This document shows positions 1 through 10,679 of a stretch of 64,000 nucleotides of DNA, piece by piece. Source of the DNA: Moniliella sp. 'wahieum' (Eukaryota; Basidiomycota; Moniliellomycetes; Moniliellales; Moniliellaceae); NCBI GenBank assembly GCA_003971905.1, contig RSEE01000039.1, forward strand, positions 556,521-620,520. The letters are read 5' to 3'. The translations under genes and the position numbers were made by a program. Position 1 is the first letter of the stretch, and each line of letters starts with the position of its first letter. The notes beneath the pieces are model-generated. The model had not been told where the DNA came from, did no database searches, and saw only the letters and a list, made by a program, of their open reading frames with translations.

Positions 1-1258
1 ATGGGGTCGAAACTAGCCCAGCCATGCCTGAGTCCTCCAGTGCAGACTCTGTCACGCCATTGCCGCTCGAGAAGAATACCGCCCCTTCCATGTTATCGCC
101 TGAGAGTACAACAGATTTTGCATTTTCCACAAGACTCGGACGAAGACGCGACCATCACTTCCGTTAAACAGACGCTTTGTCCTTCCAGAAACCTTTAGTG
201 AATGGGGTGATGGACTCTGCAATTCATTCGCTAGAACAGGGCGATTCCCATTCCATCCTTGGAGGGACGCTATACGTGTGGCTTCCCCGCTCGGGCCCAG
301 CCGCCCAATCGACATGTGCCCCCTCAACCCGGAAGCACAAGGTTCTTCACGTGCTCAACCTAAAGATGTGAACGTCTCCCCCACTCAGAACATCAGCAGC
401 CGCTCCCGTCTGTCGTTTCCTTGCACCCCCCCACCCTGCTAGGTCCAGAGTTCGGAGGGAGCCCACTGATTTCAGAAGAACCGGTGCGAAGGTCGGCTCA
501 ACAGGTACGAGTTCATTTCAGTAAGGAGGCTGGCAACCGTGTCAAGCCTGTGTACACGCCTTCCCCACCCCCAAACTTTCAGGCTCAACGTACACGACCA
601 GTACACAAGTCCCGAGGTTCTTCGGCCTCAGCCTCACGTCTGAAAGGTCAATGCTAAACCCGTTCCCTTTGTCGCAACCACTTCTCTCAGGGAAAGAATC
701 AAGCCAAGGCGACGACGAACACAGTGATTGCATTTTTGTTGCCTAAAGTCCACAATCTCCCGCTTGGCTCTGGCCAACATCCTGACACACCCACACCCAC
801 CCCCGACCCCGACAAGAACGTCGCACCCTCATTCATCTTGCGCGAACACCAGTCCCAGCCGCAGTTGGGGCCCTCCCGCAGATGAACTTAAAATTGAACT
901 CGGTGCCAGAACTACGGGCCGGAAAAACAGACGCGCAGACTGAGCTTTGCGATGCTCTTCCTCTTCAGCAGAGCCCTTGGTCCGACAGGGTGACCATAAG
1001 CCTTCAACTGAGCTCAAGTGAGGGTAGGGATAGCAATAGACGGCGCGATGCCTGTATCGTTGCAACCGTTTAACATACTCTTCTGCTGCTTTGGATCGTA
1101 AACTCCCTTCTTGGTCCAGCAACTGTTCCTTTTTGTCCCATCCCGTACAAACGTTTGTTCTTACCTGCGTGTAGGTTGCCAATAATAGGGCGAGGAGATA
1201 CAATCGGGGCATTTAGGTTACATTCGACCCCCAAATCATCCAGCGGGGGAATGGGATA
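1..1258. other. No recognised gene; possible exon on the minus strand
   Basis: I recognise no protein in this stretch. On the minus strand around 1,000-1,120 a short piece reads LLDQEGSLRSKAAEEYVKRL, preceded by a plausible GT...AG intron (GTAAGA near 1,165). It could be a downstream exon of the ubiquitin-like gene to its right or a separate gene. Nothing else stands out. Confidence 0.3.
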
Positions 1259-1767
1259 TCATCTAAGTGGCTCGGGATCTGGAACCTCGTCGGCCAGGGA
1301 GGCGAGCTGGACGATGGTTGGAAACGGTTGTCCGACCCTTGGTACGGAACCCGGATATGCAATCATGTTGGTCTCGTCCACCCAGCCACTCTGCAACCGT
1401 TGTCTTGTCGTCCTTGTTGCCCTGTCGGCACGAAGAAAGACGAGCTCCGCCTCATCTGCGCCCGTGGGGGGGGCGCGCCCGGTATACGCCCACGTCGGCC
1501 ACCGGGTCCAGCTCGTCAAAACGAACTGGCACCTGTCTCGGTGGGAGGGACCTCTGCGACAGCGGCCAGTGCCTCGAGCGCCTCCCGCTTCAGCTCCTCG
1601 ACCCTCGTCGCGGGGCCGACGGGAAGGACGAGGGTGAGCTTGGCGTACTTGATCCGCAGGGGGAAACAGACGGCGCGGCGCCCAGGGTTTCGGGCTGGGG
1701 TGGATGGATGGAGAAGGAGTCAGAAGAGGCTGTGCGTGCATGCGGGGCGGGGGGGGGCACTCACCAT
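1259..1767 (-). CDS. Ubiquitin-like-fold small protein, frameshifted model
   Basis: A minus-strand segment (about 1,560-1,665) reads LRIKYAKLTLVLPVGPATRV followed by EELKREALEALAAV. This looks like the first beta hairpin and helix of a ubiquitin-like fold: a hydrophobic strand pair, then a helix starting with VEELK. The likely start is the ATG at 1,765-1,767, which is followed at once by a GTGAGT donor; a matching CAG acceptor lies at 1,695-1,697, giving a 70-nt intron directly after the start codon. The body continues through DELDPVADVGVYRARPP and DEAELVFL in other frames, so at least two single-base errors or further introns are needed. The gene is divergent from the TPR gene that starts at 2,093, so they may share a promoter of about 325 bp. 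The family is inferred from fold pattern only, and the 3' end is uncertain. Confidence 0.4.
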
Positions 1768-2092
1768 CGGGGCAGGCTTGGACGCGGTCGGTTGGGGCCG
1801 GCAGGAGTGGCGGCGCTGCCCTGGATCATTAAACGACGCCAGTGCTCCGGTCGATATCAATGCGCGTCTAACCCTACTGCCTCCCGATGGGATCTGCCCG
1901 GGTGGACATCGGGGCGTCGTGAACGCAGTTCCGCGCCCGGTTGCACCGACTTTTTTTTGGCGGCGAGCTTCGGCCGCACCACACTCGGCGAGCAACCAAC
2001 CACACGCAGCAGCAGCCGCCGGACATAAGCGCCCGCTACACACCCGCTCGCCTCCACCACGTGCTGCTCGCTGCCGCTGGGCTGGGCTGGGA

Positions 2093-5006
2093 ATGACGAC
2101 GCTCGACACGCTGTGGCGCTCCGCCGCCGCGCTGCCTGCGCACCACACCGCCGCCATCCTCGGCGGACGCGGTGGAGGCGCAGCTGCGCTCCCCGACCGC
2201 CGCCGCCCTCTTCCGCCCCTTTGCGCTCGCCCCCCCCGACGCCCAGCACCTGGACGCGCTCCAGCTCCCCCTTCCCTCGGACCCCGTCGAGACGCTCCAA
2301 GTCGCCTGTGCCAGCCTTCTTTCCTTTGTGCAGGCCAACTGGACCGGCCCCGAGCTCTCCTTTCGCGCCGCGGACCTCTTGGCCGCCGCGGCCGAGCCCG
2401 CCGTTGATGCCACCGCCCTCCAAAACGGCGTCACCGACGCCCTCTCCCGCGGAGGCGAGCCTGCGTACCATCTTGCCACCGACTCCTTCTTCCTTACTTC
2501 TCCCTTCGTGTGTTGGACCAACTCGCCCCGACCGTCACTGGCGAATTGGCGATCTGGTTACCTGGTGGCGCTTGCGTGCTGCCAATGTCCTCAATCGCGT
2601 CTTGGACAGCGCAGTGTCTCTCCGGACGATCTGCAACGCGCGGTCACTGCCACCGCCACTTGGCTTCATGAGGCGGCGCAGGGCCCCGACCAGCGCTTCT
2701 GGAAGGATGTTGCTGCCCGTTTCAGCCTCGAGCAAGGGCTGCTGCTCCAACAGTTGGGTCTGACCCTGGATGCCGAGAGTAAATTCACTTCCTCGGCTCA
2801 ACTGGACGGGCTGGTGTACCAGCTGACTGGTGCGCTGGGAAAGCGAACCAAGTGGCAAAAAGAGGCCAAGACGCAGCTCCTTCTCTTGGCTCGGTCCCGG
2901 GACGAGGCGGTGGAGGAAGAACAAGCTTGCCGCCCGGAGCAGACAGCTGTTTCCTCCACCCCCAAAGCCCAGCGGGACGAGGTTACTTCCGGATTCAAGG
3001 CGGCGCCGAGTGAGAGCCAGGACCCAAGCATGCCTTCCAACTACCACTTGAACGATGACACATTGCTGGAACAGACCCAGTTTACTTCGGTGCAGGACAG
3101 CTCGAACGAGCTCCCTGCGGCGTTGCGTGGGGTAGATCCCAATGCCCAGCCTCCGCTCACACCCTTTGATCAGGCTATTCTGCTCGCCCTCGCGCTCAAC
3201 TTACAGGGTTCCTCAGCGGACGCCATGCTAACGGCCGAGCAGATGGGAGCGTATGTTGACCGCGTCCTGCTCCACCCGATGAACTGGTCGGTATACACCA
3301 TGGGCCTCCTCCTTCGCTCCCGCCCGAGGCCAATCGTACGCGTACTATCGAACGTAGCGTGCTCCAGCTTCAAGCGCTTCTGGACCAAATGGACACTGCC
3401 GACTCGACCGCTGCGGAGCGGCTGCGGCTCTTTTTCATGCTTGATCTCCCGCCACGCTGGGGCTGCAAGCCGAGCTGGCTCAACGCTACCTTTCCATTGG
3501 CTCCATCCGCTCTGCGCTCGAAATCTTCTCGACGCTAGAGATGTGGGAAGAGGTGGTACGGTGTCTCCAGCTGCTTTCGCGCCAACAGGAGGCCACCGAG
3601 TTGGTCCACGATCTGCTAGCGGGCAAGAAGGTGGAAGCAGAAGAGGTTCTAGGCCGCCGCCGGGTCGAGGCCCAAGCTCACCCAGCCCCCCAGCTGGGTG
3701 CTGCACGCCTTGCCAAACTCTGGTGCTTGCTGGGCGACTTGGAGCCTGATCAGGCCGAGCAACATTACACCCAGGCCTGGTCCCTTTCCCACCACCGCTC
3801 TGCCCGCGCCGCCCGGTCCCTTGCGGGCGCAGCGTTCCAGCGCCATGATTTCCCCAGCGCCATCACCCGGTTCACCCGCGCCCTCGCCTCAACCCGCTTT
3901 ACGCCAAGGCTTGGTTCGTCCTTGGGTGCGCGTACATGCGCCAAGAACAGTTTGGGATGCGGTGGCCTCCTTCCGTCGCTCCACTGCCTTGGACGAAGAA
4001 GATGCTGAGGCTTGGAACAATCTTGCGTCTTGTTACCTTCAGCTCGATGGTACTGCTGCAACCGCGTTGCTCGAGGGCAAGACTCAGGTCGATGCCCTCC
4101 CTGGCCGGCGGGAGGCACATGCCACCGAGGCGGAAGAGAGCGACGAGGAGGAACCCAGTACGCCTCTGCCCCAAGCAGGCAAGATGAAGAAGTTGGCCCA
4201 CAAGGCCCTGTCGCACGCTCTCACCCACAAGCGCGACTCGTGGCGCGTCTGGACCAATTACTTGATTGTCAGCATTGACGTTGGCGATTTCTTCGAGGCT
4301 GCCCATGCGCTGGGACGGGTAGTTGAGATCCGTGCTGCCGGCGGCGGTGCCGATGGGCCGGACCCAACGATGACACGGCACGTGGAGCGGACGAACGGGC
4401 AGCAAGGAGTTCGCTGCAACGGCTTGTTGGCGCGGGCCTGTGCGGGCCGGCAGACGGCTACCCACACGAAGCCAGGAGGGGCAGGCCGGGTCCAGGTAGC
4501 CAGGCCGCCGCGACGGCCGCGGCCAGTGCGGCGCAATGCGCGTACTTTGCCTCCGCTCGGTGTTTACCCTGTTTGACACGGTCCTGCTCCCGCGTGAGCG
4601 ACAGCTGTCCCTATGGCAACTCTATGCGCGTCTGCTGCTGTTCCAAGGCGCGCACCGGCGGTGCATTGAGGCCCATATGCGTGCCGGCGCGCGTCCGCAC
4701 CCGCAGCCGCCGCCGACGACAATGCGCTCACCCTCCCGCTTCTCGAGACGGGTCGGAACTGTTGACGGAACAACGGAGGGATGGAGAACTTGGCCCTTCG
4801 TCCGGCCTTGGCCGCACCTACCATTGCGCTCGATAGCCCCGACTTGCCCTCCTCCGACCGAGCCCCGCTCGACCCGGCACCAGCGATGAAGGACTGGAAG
4901 TTCAAGGCTCGCTCGCTCGTGCGCCCTTTGTTGCTCACGCGCGCGAGACTATGAGGGCACGGCCGAGTGGGACGCCTTGGTTTCCCTCCGCGACTCGCTC
5001 AAGTAG
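2093..5006 (+). CDS. TTC27/Emw1-family TPR protein, multiple frameshifts
   Basis: The protein can be read from start to stop only by changing frame several times. It starts MTTLDTLWRSAAALP at 2,093 and ends ALVSLRDSLK-stop at 5,006. Family signatures are clear: WWRLRAANVLNRVL (about 2,560), LTGALGKRTKWQ (about 2,825), the TPR block around AEAWNNLASCYLQL (about 4,005-4,045), HKALSHALTHKRDSWRVWTNYL (about 4,200-4,262), FDTVLLPRERQLSLWQLYAR (about 4,570-4,630) and MKDWKFKARSLV near the C-terminus (about 4,886). Members of this family (human TTC27, yeast Emw1) are about 800-900 residues, TPR-rich and mostly cytosolic; yeast Emw1 is linked to cell wall integrity. Family assignment is firm. The frame changes look like sequencing errors because conserved blocks are intact on both sides. 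It converges on the zinc-finger gene. Confidence 0.85.
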
Positions 5007-5495
5007 AACCAGAAGCTCTGAGTGCATGGGCTGTTGTGGCGTGGCGTTGCCACATGGGATACGGTTCGACCCGTGGAAGGGCAGGAGGAGGATACAGTTG
5101 GCTGGCTGGGTGCAGGAACCGGAACAGGAACAGAAGGAAGGTAAGGTACATGTCATTAGCAGCAAGGGGCTGGACGAGGAAACGGAGGCGATCCGAGGCA
5201 CTCGTTCCAGTCAAGTTAGGACCAATGACAGACACGATATGATCGTGACGACCCAGCTGATGGCCTACACCGGGGGGAGACAAGGCGGCGTTAAACAGAG
5301 TACAAGGATGACAAGAGGTACAGAAACGGGAGGAAAGGGGTTAGGAGGGACAGGAGGGACAGGAGGGACAGGAGGGACAGGAGGGGCAGGAAGGCAGAGG
5401 AGCCTATCTACCCCGTTGACCTCAAACTGGGGCAGGTGTGTACGTCGAGCGTCGCACTTGCCCACTGTGAGCGTCATTGGGCTCAGCTTCACACA
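5007..5495. other. Convergent intergenic region with a minisatellite
   Basis: This is the 3' space between the TTC27 gene (+) and the zinc-finger gene (-). I see no gene here. It holds the 9-bp repeat listed separately. Confidence 0.5.
5344..5390 (+). repeat. 9-bp minisatellite (GGAGGGACA)n
   Basis: About five direct copies of GGAGGGACA, the last one altered to GGAGGGGCA. It lies in the 3' flank between two convergent genes. Confidence 0.85.
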
Positions 5496-8400
5496 TTACG
5501 TGCTTGACTCCCGTCCCCCGCCCATCCTCCACGTGCTTGGGCAGCAAAGGATCTGCTCAAAAAACCCAGTGGGTGCCCGCCCGATCCACGCTTGCGCCGC
5601 CGCGCTGGCAGCTGGTTTCCGTCCGCGCCTGGGACGTTCCACAGACCCCAAACAGCTGCCGCCGCCCCCCCATGCGCTGTCCCCATTCTCATCGCAGCTG
5701 GAGGCGGGGCATGGGCGGCCTCCATGAGCATACGCGCTGCGTCGGCGGTGGAGCGGGAGCGCTGGTGCGTCTGATCCCCCTGTGACGGCGGCGGCTAGAG
5801 GAGCTGCCGAGACAGAGGAAGGAGCAGGGGCAGCAAGGCGCTGGGTACACGGGCTTTCTTTGTTTCCGCTCGGCCACGGGAGTATCCGAGGGCCCTGGAG
5901 CACGCGGACGAGGGTAGGCTTGGTCGTTTGGGGCGACGAGTGCGCTTCTTCCTCTTCATCTCCTCCTCTTCCTCCCTTCCTCGCCGCCGGACCTAGACGA
6001 GCCTTCCTCGTCCCCGTGGTCGGGCGGGAGGGCAGCGTCGGGGGCAAGCCCATTTGTCGCAAGCTTTCGCTGTGCATCTGGACGTGGCGGTTGAGCGTGG
6101 TGCGACGTGTGAACTTTTCTTACATCCAGGGAAGGCACAGCAGTGCGGCCGCTTGCCCGAGTGGGTGCGTCGATGGCGTGCAAGCGAGGAAGAGTCGCCA
6201 AAACTTTTCCCACACCCAGCTACCAAGCACTTGTGCGGCCGCTCGCCCGTGTGGACACGCTTGTGCACCGTCAATGCCGAGCGCTGGATAAATGCCTTGT
6301 TGCACCCAGCATAGTCGCACACAAATGGCCGCTCGTTCGAGTGGATGCGGAGGTGCCGCGCCAGGTCCGAACGGCGCGAAAACTGTTTCTGGCACTCGGG
6401 GCACATATGAACCCGGTCCTGACTCGGTTTCGCACCGGGCCCCATCGCCCGCTCGTGCGAACGAACGGCGTCATCCCGTCCAGGACTCGAGAGCGAGCCG
6501 AGATGCGTAGGCGATCCCTTGCCCGAGCCATGAGATTTTGCGCCGGTGAGGTTGCCGCGGGCTCGACCGTGACCACAGGCGGGAGCGAAGCGGCATGCAC
6601 CGTTTGGTGTTCCAACAGGTCTTTGCGCAGGCCAAAAGATTGCGCACAGGAGGTGCAGGGAAACACCTTGCCCCCCTTGCTCCGCGCCTTGCTGGGCTCC
6701 GCCTCCTGACCAGGGTTGCTGCCTGGTGTGGAGGATGTAGCAGAAGGTCGCTCATCTACCGAGTTGGACCGTGGTCGCTTGCGTGAGGTAGAGCTGCCAT
6801 GTCGTACCCCGGTCGTCTGCCCCGGCCCCGCCCCATCGTACATCCCTGACGCGGGGAACCCATACCCATACTCGGGCATGTTGGGCGGCCCGTACATCGG
6901 CGGCCGCTGTTCGGATGGGCCCCAGGCGGCCGACGAGCCAGACGCGTCGGCCGATGGACCTGGCGGGAGCGAGGGACCATATACTGGCCCGCCTGCACTG
7001 TCCACCCCCAGCGACGAGAGATTGGTCGGCGGCCCGGCGGGTTTTTGCATTGGCGGATAAAACGGATAGGAGGGCAAGAAGGGGATCCCAGTGGTGGAAA
7101 CGGGACCGGGGGTGGCCCCGCATTGTTCGTCGATCCTGGCGACTGAGCACTGGTGTGGGCCGAGACGCCAGACACTGGCGCCGGGACTGAGACTGCGGCG
7201 GACGGCAGGGCTGCGCCCGGGAGCGGAAGAGACAGAGAGGGCCCAAGCTGCGGGTCGAGGTCAGGGAGGGAGGGCTCGGGCGCTGGGCGCCGCATCTCGG
7301 CGGGGCTGGCGGAGCGCAACACAAGCGGCGGGTGGATAGCAGGCCAGGTGGGTGGGTCTCCGCCCAGGCGGTAGGACTGGGCGGGGGAGATGGAGGGGAT
7401 GGAGTCCATCGAGCTGTTGGGCAGTTCCGCTTTTTCCGCGTCAGCGGCAGCGAAGGACCATAGAACATGGGTGGCATCCCCAGCGGGCCTAGCGGCACGT
7501 TCGGCCCAGTTGGCAGCGACCGGTCCACCGCCTCTTGCGCTTTTTGCTGCTGCGCTCGTTGCTCGGCACTGGCGGCCATGAGCATGGATATCGCATCACT
7601 CGCATTCACCGAGGAGCGGTAGCGGTGATGCTTGCCTGCTTTGCTGCTCGGCGTGTCGCTTGGCATTTCGCTCGGCGCGGGCATCGGGGTGGCTTCGGCG
7701 GGACTGAGAGGTGGGAACGATCGGTCGCCCGCTTCCGACTTGAGCGTGGTCAGTCCCACTCCTACTAGCCCATTGGAACCTGGCGCATGGGCGGTAGAAC
7801 CATGAACGTCCGCCTCATCGTCGGCAGGGCGGGGGGTGGAAGGGGGAGCGGAAGACAGTAGCGGCAAAGTCATCCAGACGGGATGGCGAGTTGGGCACCT
7901 CGTCGCGGAAGAGGCCTTGGGAAAAGCAGGAGATGGCTACCAGCAAAGGGAAGGGGAGGGGAGGTTAGTGGCAGAGCGCACAAGAGTGGAGCGGCGGCAA
8001 GAGTGGGCAGGTGAACGTACAGTCACCCCCTGGGTCCTCCGCGGGTCGCTCCCCATTGCGGTGGTCCGAGTCGGGGTCGGGATGGGGATCGAGATTGGGG
8101 TCGGGCTCTGGGCCGGAGGGGCGATTGTCGTGGCCACGATCTGGCTCGGTCTCGGCCGCCTCGCCACTAGTGCTGCTCCCTGTCCCGCTGGGCGTGGCCC
8201 CGGCCGAGTCTGCATTGGTAGGGGGTTCGCGCGCCAGCGCACTGATCCTCCGCGGGGAAGGCGCGCCGCCGCCCAAGAGGGCACTGGCATAAAGAGAAGG
8301 GGCAGTGAGGCCCGCACCGGCAGGGTTGAAGGGACTGCGGCGTGCGCGCGGAGAGAAGGTGGTGGGGGGCGACTGCCGGCGGCGGGGGGGGCTGCGGGGG

Positions 8401-8591
8401 TGGGTGGAGGAGGGCGAGCGCGCGGCGGCGCGGGCGGGGCTCAGGAGCGAGGCCGAGGGCAGCGGCGGCGGCAGCCCGGGGCGGGCGGGCGCGGGCGCGA
8501 GGGAGGGGGAGGAGGCGGGCGAGGCGCGCACGGAGCGGCGGCCCGAGGCGGGGCTCATCTGGTAGATGTGGCGGGGGGACATGGCGCGCAT
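5496..8591 (-). CDS. C2H2 zinc-finger transcription factor, frameshifted
   Basis: The long minus-strand gene encodes a proline/serine-rich N-terminal half and a C-terminal zinc-finger block, so it is almost certainly a nuclear DNA-binding regulator. Finger 1 ([21 protein letters not shown], about 6,590-6,665) stands apart. Fingers 2-5 are contiguous (about 6,075-6,408): [31 protein letters not shown]..., [23 protein letters not shown] and CAFPGCKK.... They have the usual linkers and C-x2/4-C...H-x3-H spacing. Finger 5 is broken by one missing base in a run of four A's (four T's on +, 6,114-6,117); adding it gives [16 protein letters not shown], a perfect finger. An intron of about 105 nt (GTACGT at 8,020 to AG at 7,916) joins ...AEDPGGD to [16 protein letters not shown]. 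The start at 8,591 ([14 protein letters not shown]) is a choice among several Met codons. Further frame changes lie near 7,430 and 7,080. The C-terminal end after the fingers is uncertain. Confidence 0.8.
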
Positions 8592-9071
8592 GCTGGCGAC
8601 GGTGGGGCTGCTGCGCAGACGCACGCCGCCGCGGCCGCCGGCTGCCGCGGGGGGGGACGGTCGTGGGGGGGTCGGGGTCGGCGGCGGCGGCGGCGGGGCG
8701 CGCGGCGGCAGCAGACGAGGCGCGCGGGCGGGGGGCTGGGCTCCGCACGGGACATGGCCATGGCCGCGCGTGTGGAGGCGGCGGCAGAGACGCACACAAC
8801 GCCGCCGGGCCGCGAGCAGCGCGAGCAGCACAGCACCACGCCCGCGCCCGGCGCCTCCCCGCTCTGCTCGCCCTTCAGGAGGAGCAGCAGCGCGCGTGTG
8901 CTGGCAGCGCGTGGCAGCACACGCGCTGACGTCACCCGCAGCGGCCCTGTCACACATACATCACACACACCGTGCCTTCTTCGGCTCGTCCAGTCCCCCT
9001 AGTCACTTGCCTGGTCACGAGCAGGGACTCGTGTCCGGCGTCCGGCCGGCATCCGCGCCCCCACATCCGCC
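8592..9071. other. Very GC-rich upstream region
   Basis: This is the 5' flank of the zinc-finger gene, rich in GGC/GGG and CAGCAG runs. Open frames on both strands here are what GC-rich DNA gives by chance. I recognise no product. Confidence 0.4.
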
Positions 9072-9440
9072 TCAACCACCCGCCCGCCCCCGCCACGCCA
9101 CACATCCTGGCCGTCGCTTCTGGCACAGGCTGTCCCCACGGACCGTCCTTCCGTCGACCAGCATGTTGTTTGCCCCCACCAGCAGTGGCGCCAGCACCGT
9201 CAGCGTCTCATGGATCCCCGTGCACGCCCGCCACGCATAGCCGCCGGGGTGTGTCTCCGTCCGTACCAACGTAGCCTTGGTCGTGTTGCTGAAAATCGGG
9301 AGCCAAATGTGTTCTACGTGCATGTCGCGCAACGGCGTGTACGCGCCACAACACTTGATTGTGACCAGTAGGGCTGGATGCATCGGGATACGTAAAGTCC
9401 AGCACAAACCGCTTGAGCAACAAGCCATCCGATCACAGTA
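9072..9440 (-). pseudogene. Relic of an NTE1-type patatin phospholipase domain
   Basis: Minus-strand frames give KRFVLDFTYPDAS (about 9,380-9,420), then HIWLPIFSNTTKATLVRTET (about 9,250-9,315), then HPGGYAWRA and NNMLVDGRTV (about 9,150-9,245). These align in order with the patatin domain of NTE1/neuropathy target esterase (DLTYP; IEDLWLPYF-x-TT; H-x-GYAWRY-x-RAS; MLVDGGY). The match starts downstream of the catalytic GxSxG, which I cannot find, and dies at the DGG motif that carries the catalytic Asp, where DGRT is read instead. The conserved RASM segment is replaced by CTGIHETL. An intact NTE1 is over 1,000 residues and membrane-anchored; only about 120 residues remain here. I infer a decayed duplicate or a piece left by rearrangement, not a functional esterase. 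Confidence 0.6.
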
Positions 9441-10679
9441 AACTTCCCAAGCTAATGCCTCGTTGATGCTCACTTCGGCTGATGCACTGATGGTGCAACA
9501 GGACAAAGGAACGATCGGGAGTGGTAGTGGGGTGGGGTGCTGGTGCCCACGTATCCATCAATGGTAATGTAAAAGCAGCCGTTGCGGTCGGACAACAGGC
9601 AGCAATGAGGCGGCGGGTTTGCAGACTTAGATGACAAGAGCGAAATCCTGGAAGCCGGGGCGTTCTAATAGGTTGTCAAAGGAGCGATGGGCTGCAGGGA
9701 TTCACGAGGCATAGCCGTGTAGTATCCTATCTGGGCCACCCCAGTCCCACCCAGTCGCCCTTATTGTTCCATATATAGGGGCCAAAAGGGTTGTGGCTGG
9801 AGCGAGGAGACAGCAAGCAAATAGTCAGGGTACAGACTCAAGCCATTGTCCGAGGTGAGGGGGAGGCTCGCGAAGGTCCGCATAAGTATGCAGCCAGCCG
9901 TGGACCCAGACAACGCCGGCCACTTTCGGGCCGGGCAGTGCAGAGGAAGACGGCGAGGAAAAGGGAGGCCGAGTGTGGTGCAGCACTAGCACCGGTCAGG
10001 GCGAGGGCAGGCAGTGAGGACAGACTGCGTGCGATACGCCGAGCCGTGCGGGGACGACGTTTGAGCACCACAGGCCCGAAACGAGGAGGAGAAAGTTGGT
10101 GTGCGCGAGACGGCAGCGCCATGGTGGCGGGGGACGCGGTGGAAGGGGGGAGGAGCGTCTGAGGGGGCGACGGGCTGGCGCAATCAGGCATGGGTGGGTA
10201 GTGATGAAAGACTGATTGATTGTCCTGTGGCTGTAACCAGGGCGGATGCGACTGTGGCTGGTTGACTGGAAAAGCTTGAACAAGCGTGCTGTGGCGCCGC
10301 GTGAGCACGAGGCGGTGAAGGAGGCGTGATGCCCCAGCTGGCGCAGCGCAGTGAGAGGCGCTGGGAGGCTGCAGGCACCGACCGGTATCATGCATCAGTA
10401 GCTGCGCCTCAGTACTCGGTCCACGCCGTTGTCGGTACCCCGACACGCGTTTTTGCCGCCGGGGATCTATACAGTCACTCTCCGTTGGCCGTGTCTTGCC
10501 ACTGGCTCTGCCTCCTGGGGGGCACCGCCCCAACCTTACTCCCCCTTGTGCAGTAGCCACTATGACGCCACTGCACCCGTCTTCGACCAAACTACGAATG
10601 CAGAGAATGTATAAAGAGAGTCCTGTTTCATATCCATGTCGCGGCCTGTTCCGTAGGAGAGAACGGGGGGGGAAGAACG
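9441..10679. other. No firm gene; possible small minus-strand ORF
   Basis: An open minus-strand stretch (9,838-10,123) starting MALPSRAHQLSPPRFGPVVL has an Arg-rich start and a hydrophobic middle (ASLFLAVFLC), like a small mitochondrial or membrane protein. I cannot match it to a family, and there is no clear intron or promoter. TATA-like strings occur on + at about 9,769 and 10,609. Nothing else is supported. Confidence 0.25.

Noticed and set aside
1328-2407. 359-codon + strand open frame overlapping the ubiquitin-like gene and the TTC27 start
   Set aside because: GC-rich shadow frame. The text is Arg/Pro/Ala-rich without motifs, and the minus-strand and frame-shifted + readings show real family signatures.
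7836-9240. Long Gly/Arg-rich + strand frames opposite the zinc-finger gene
   Set aside because: Antisense of a Pro/Ser/Ala-rich coding region. No independent motif or promoter.
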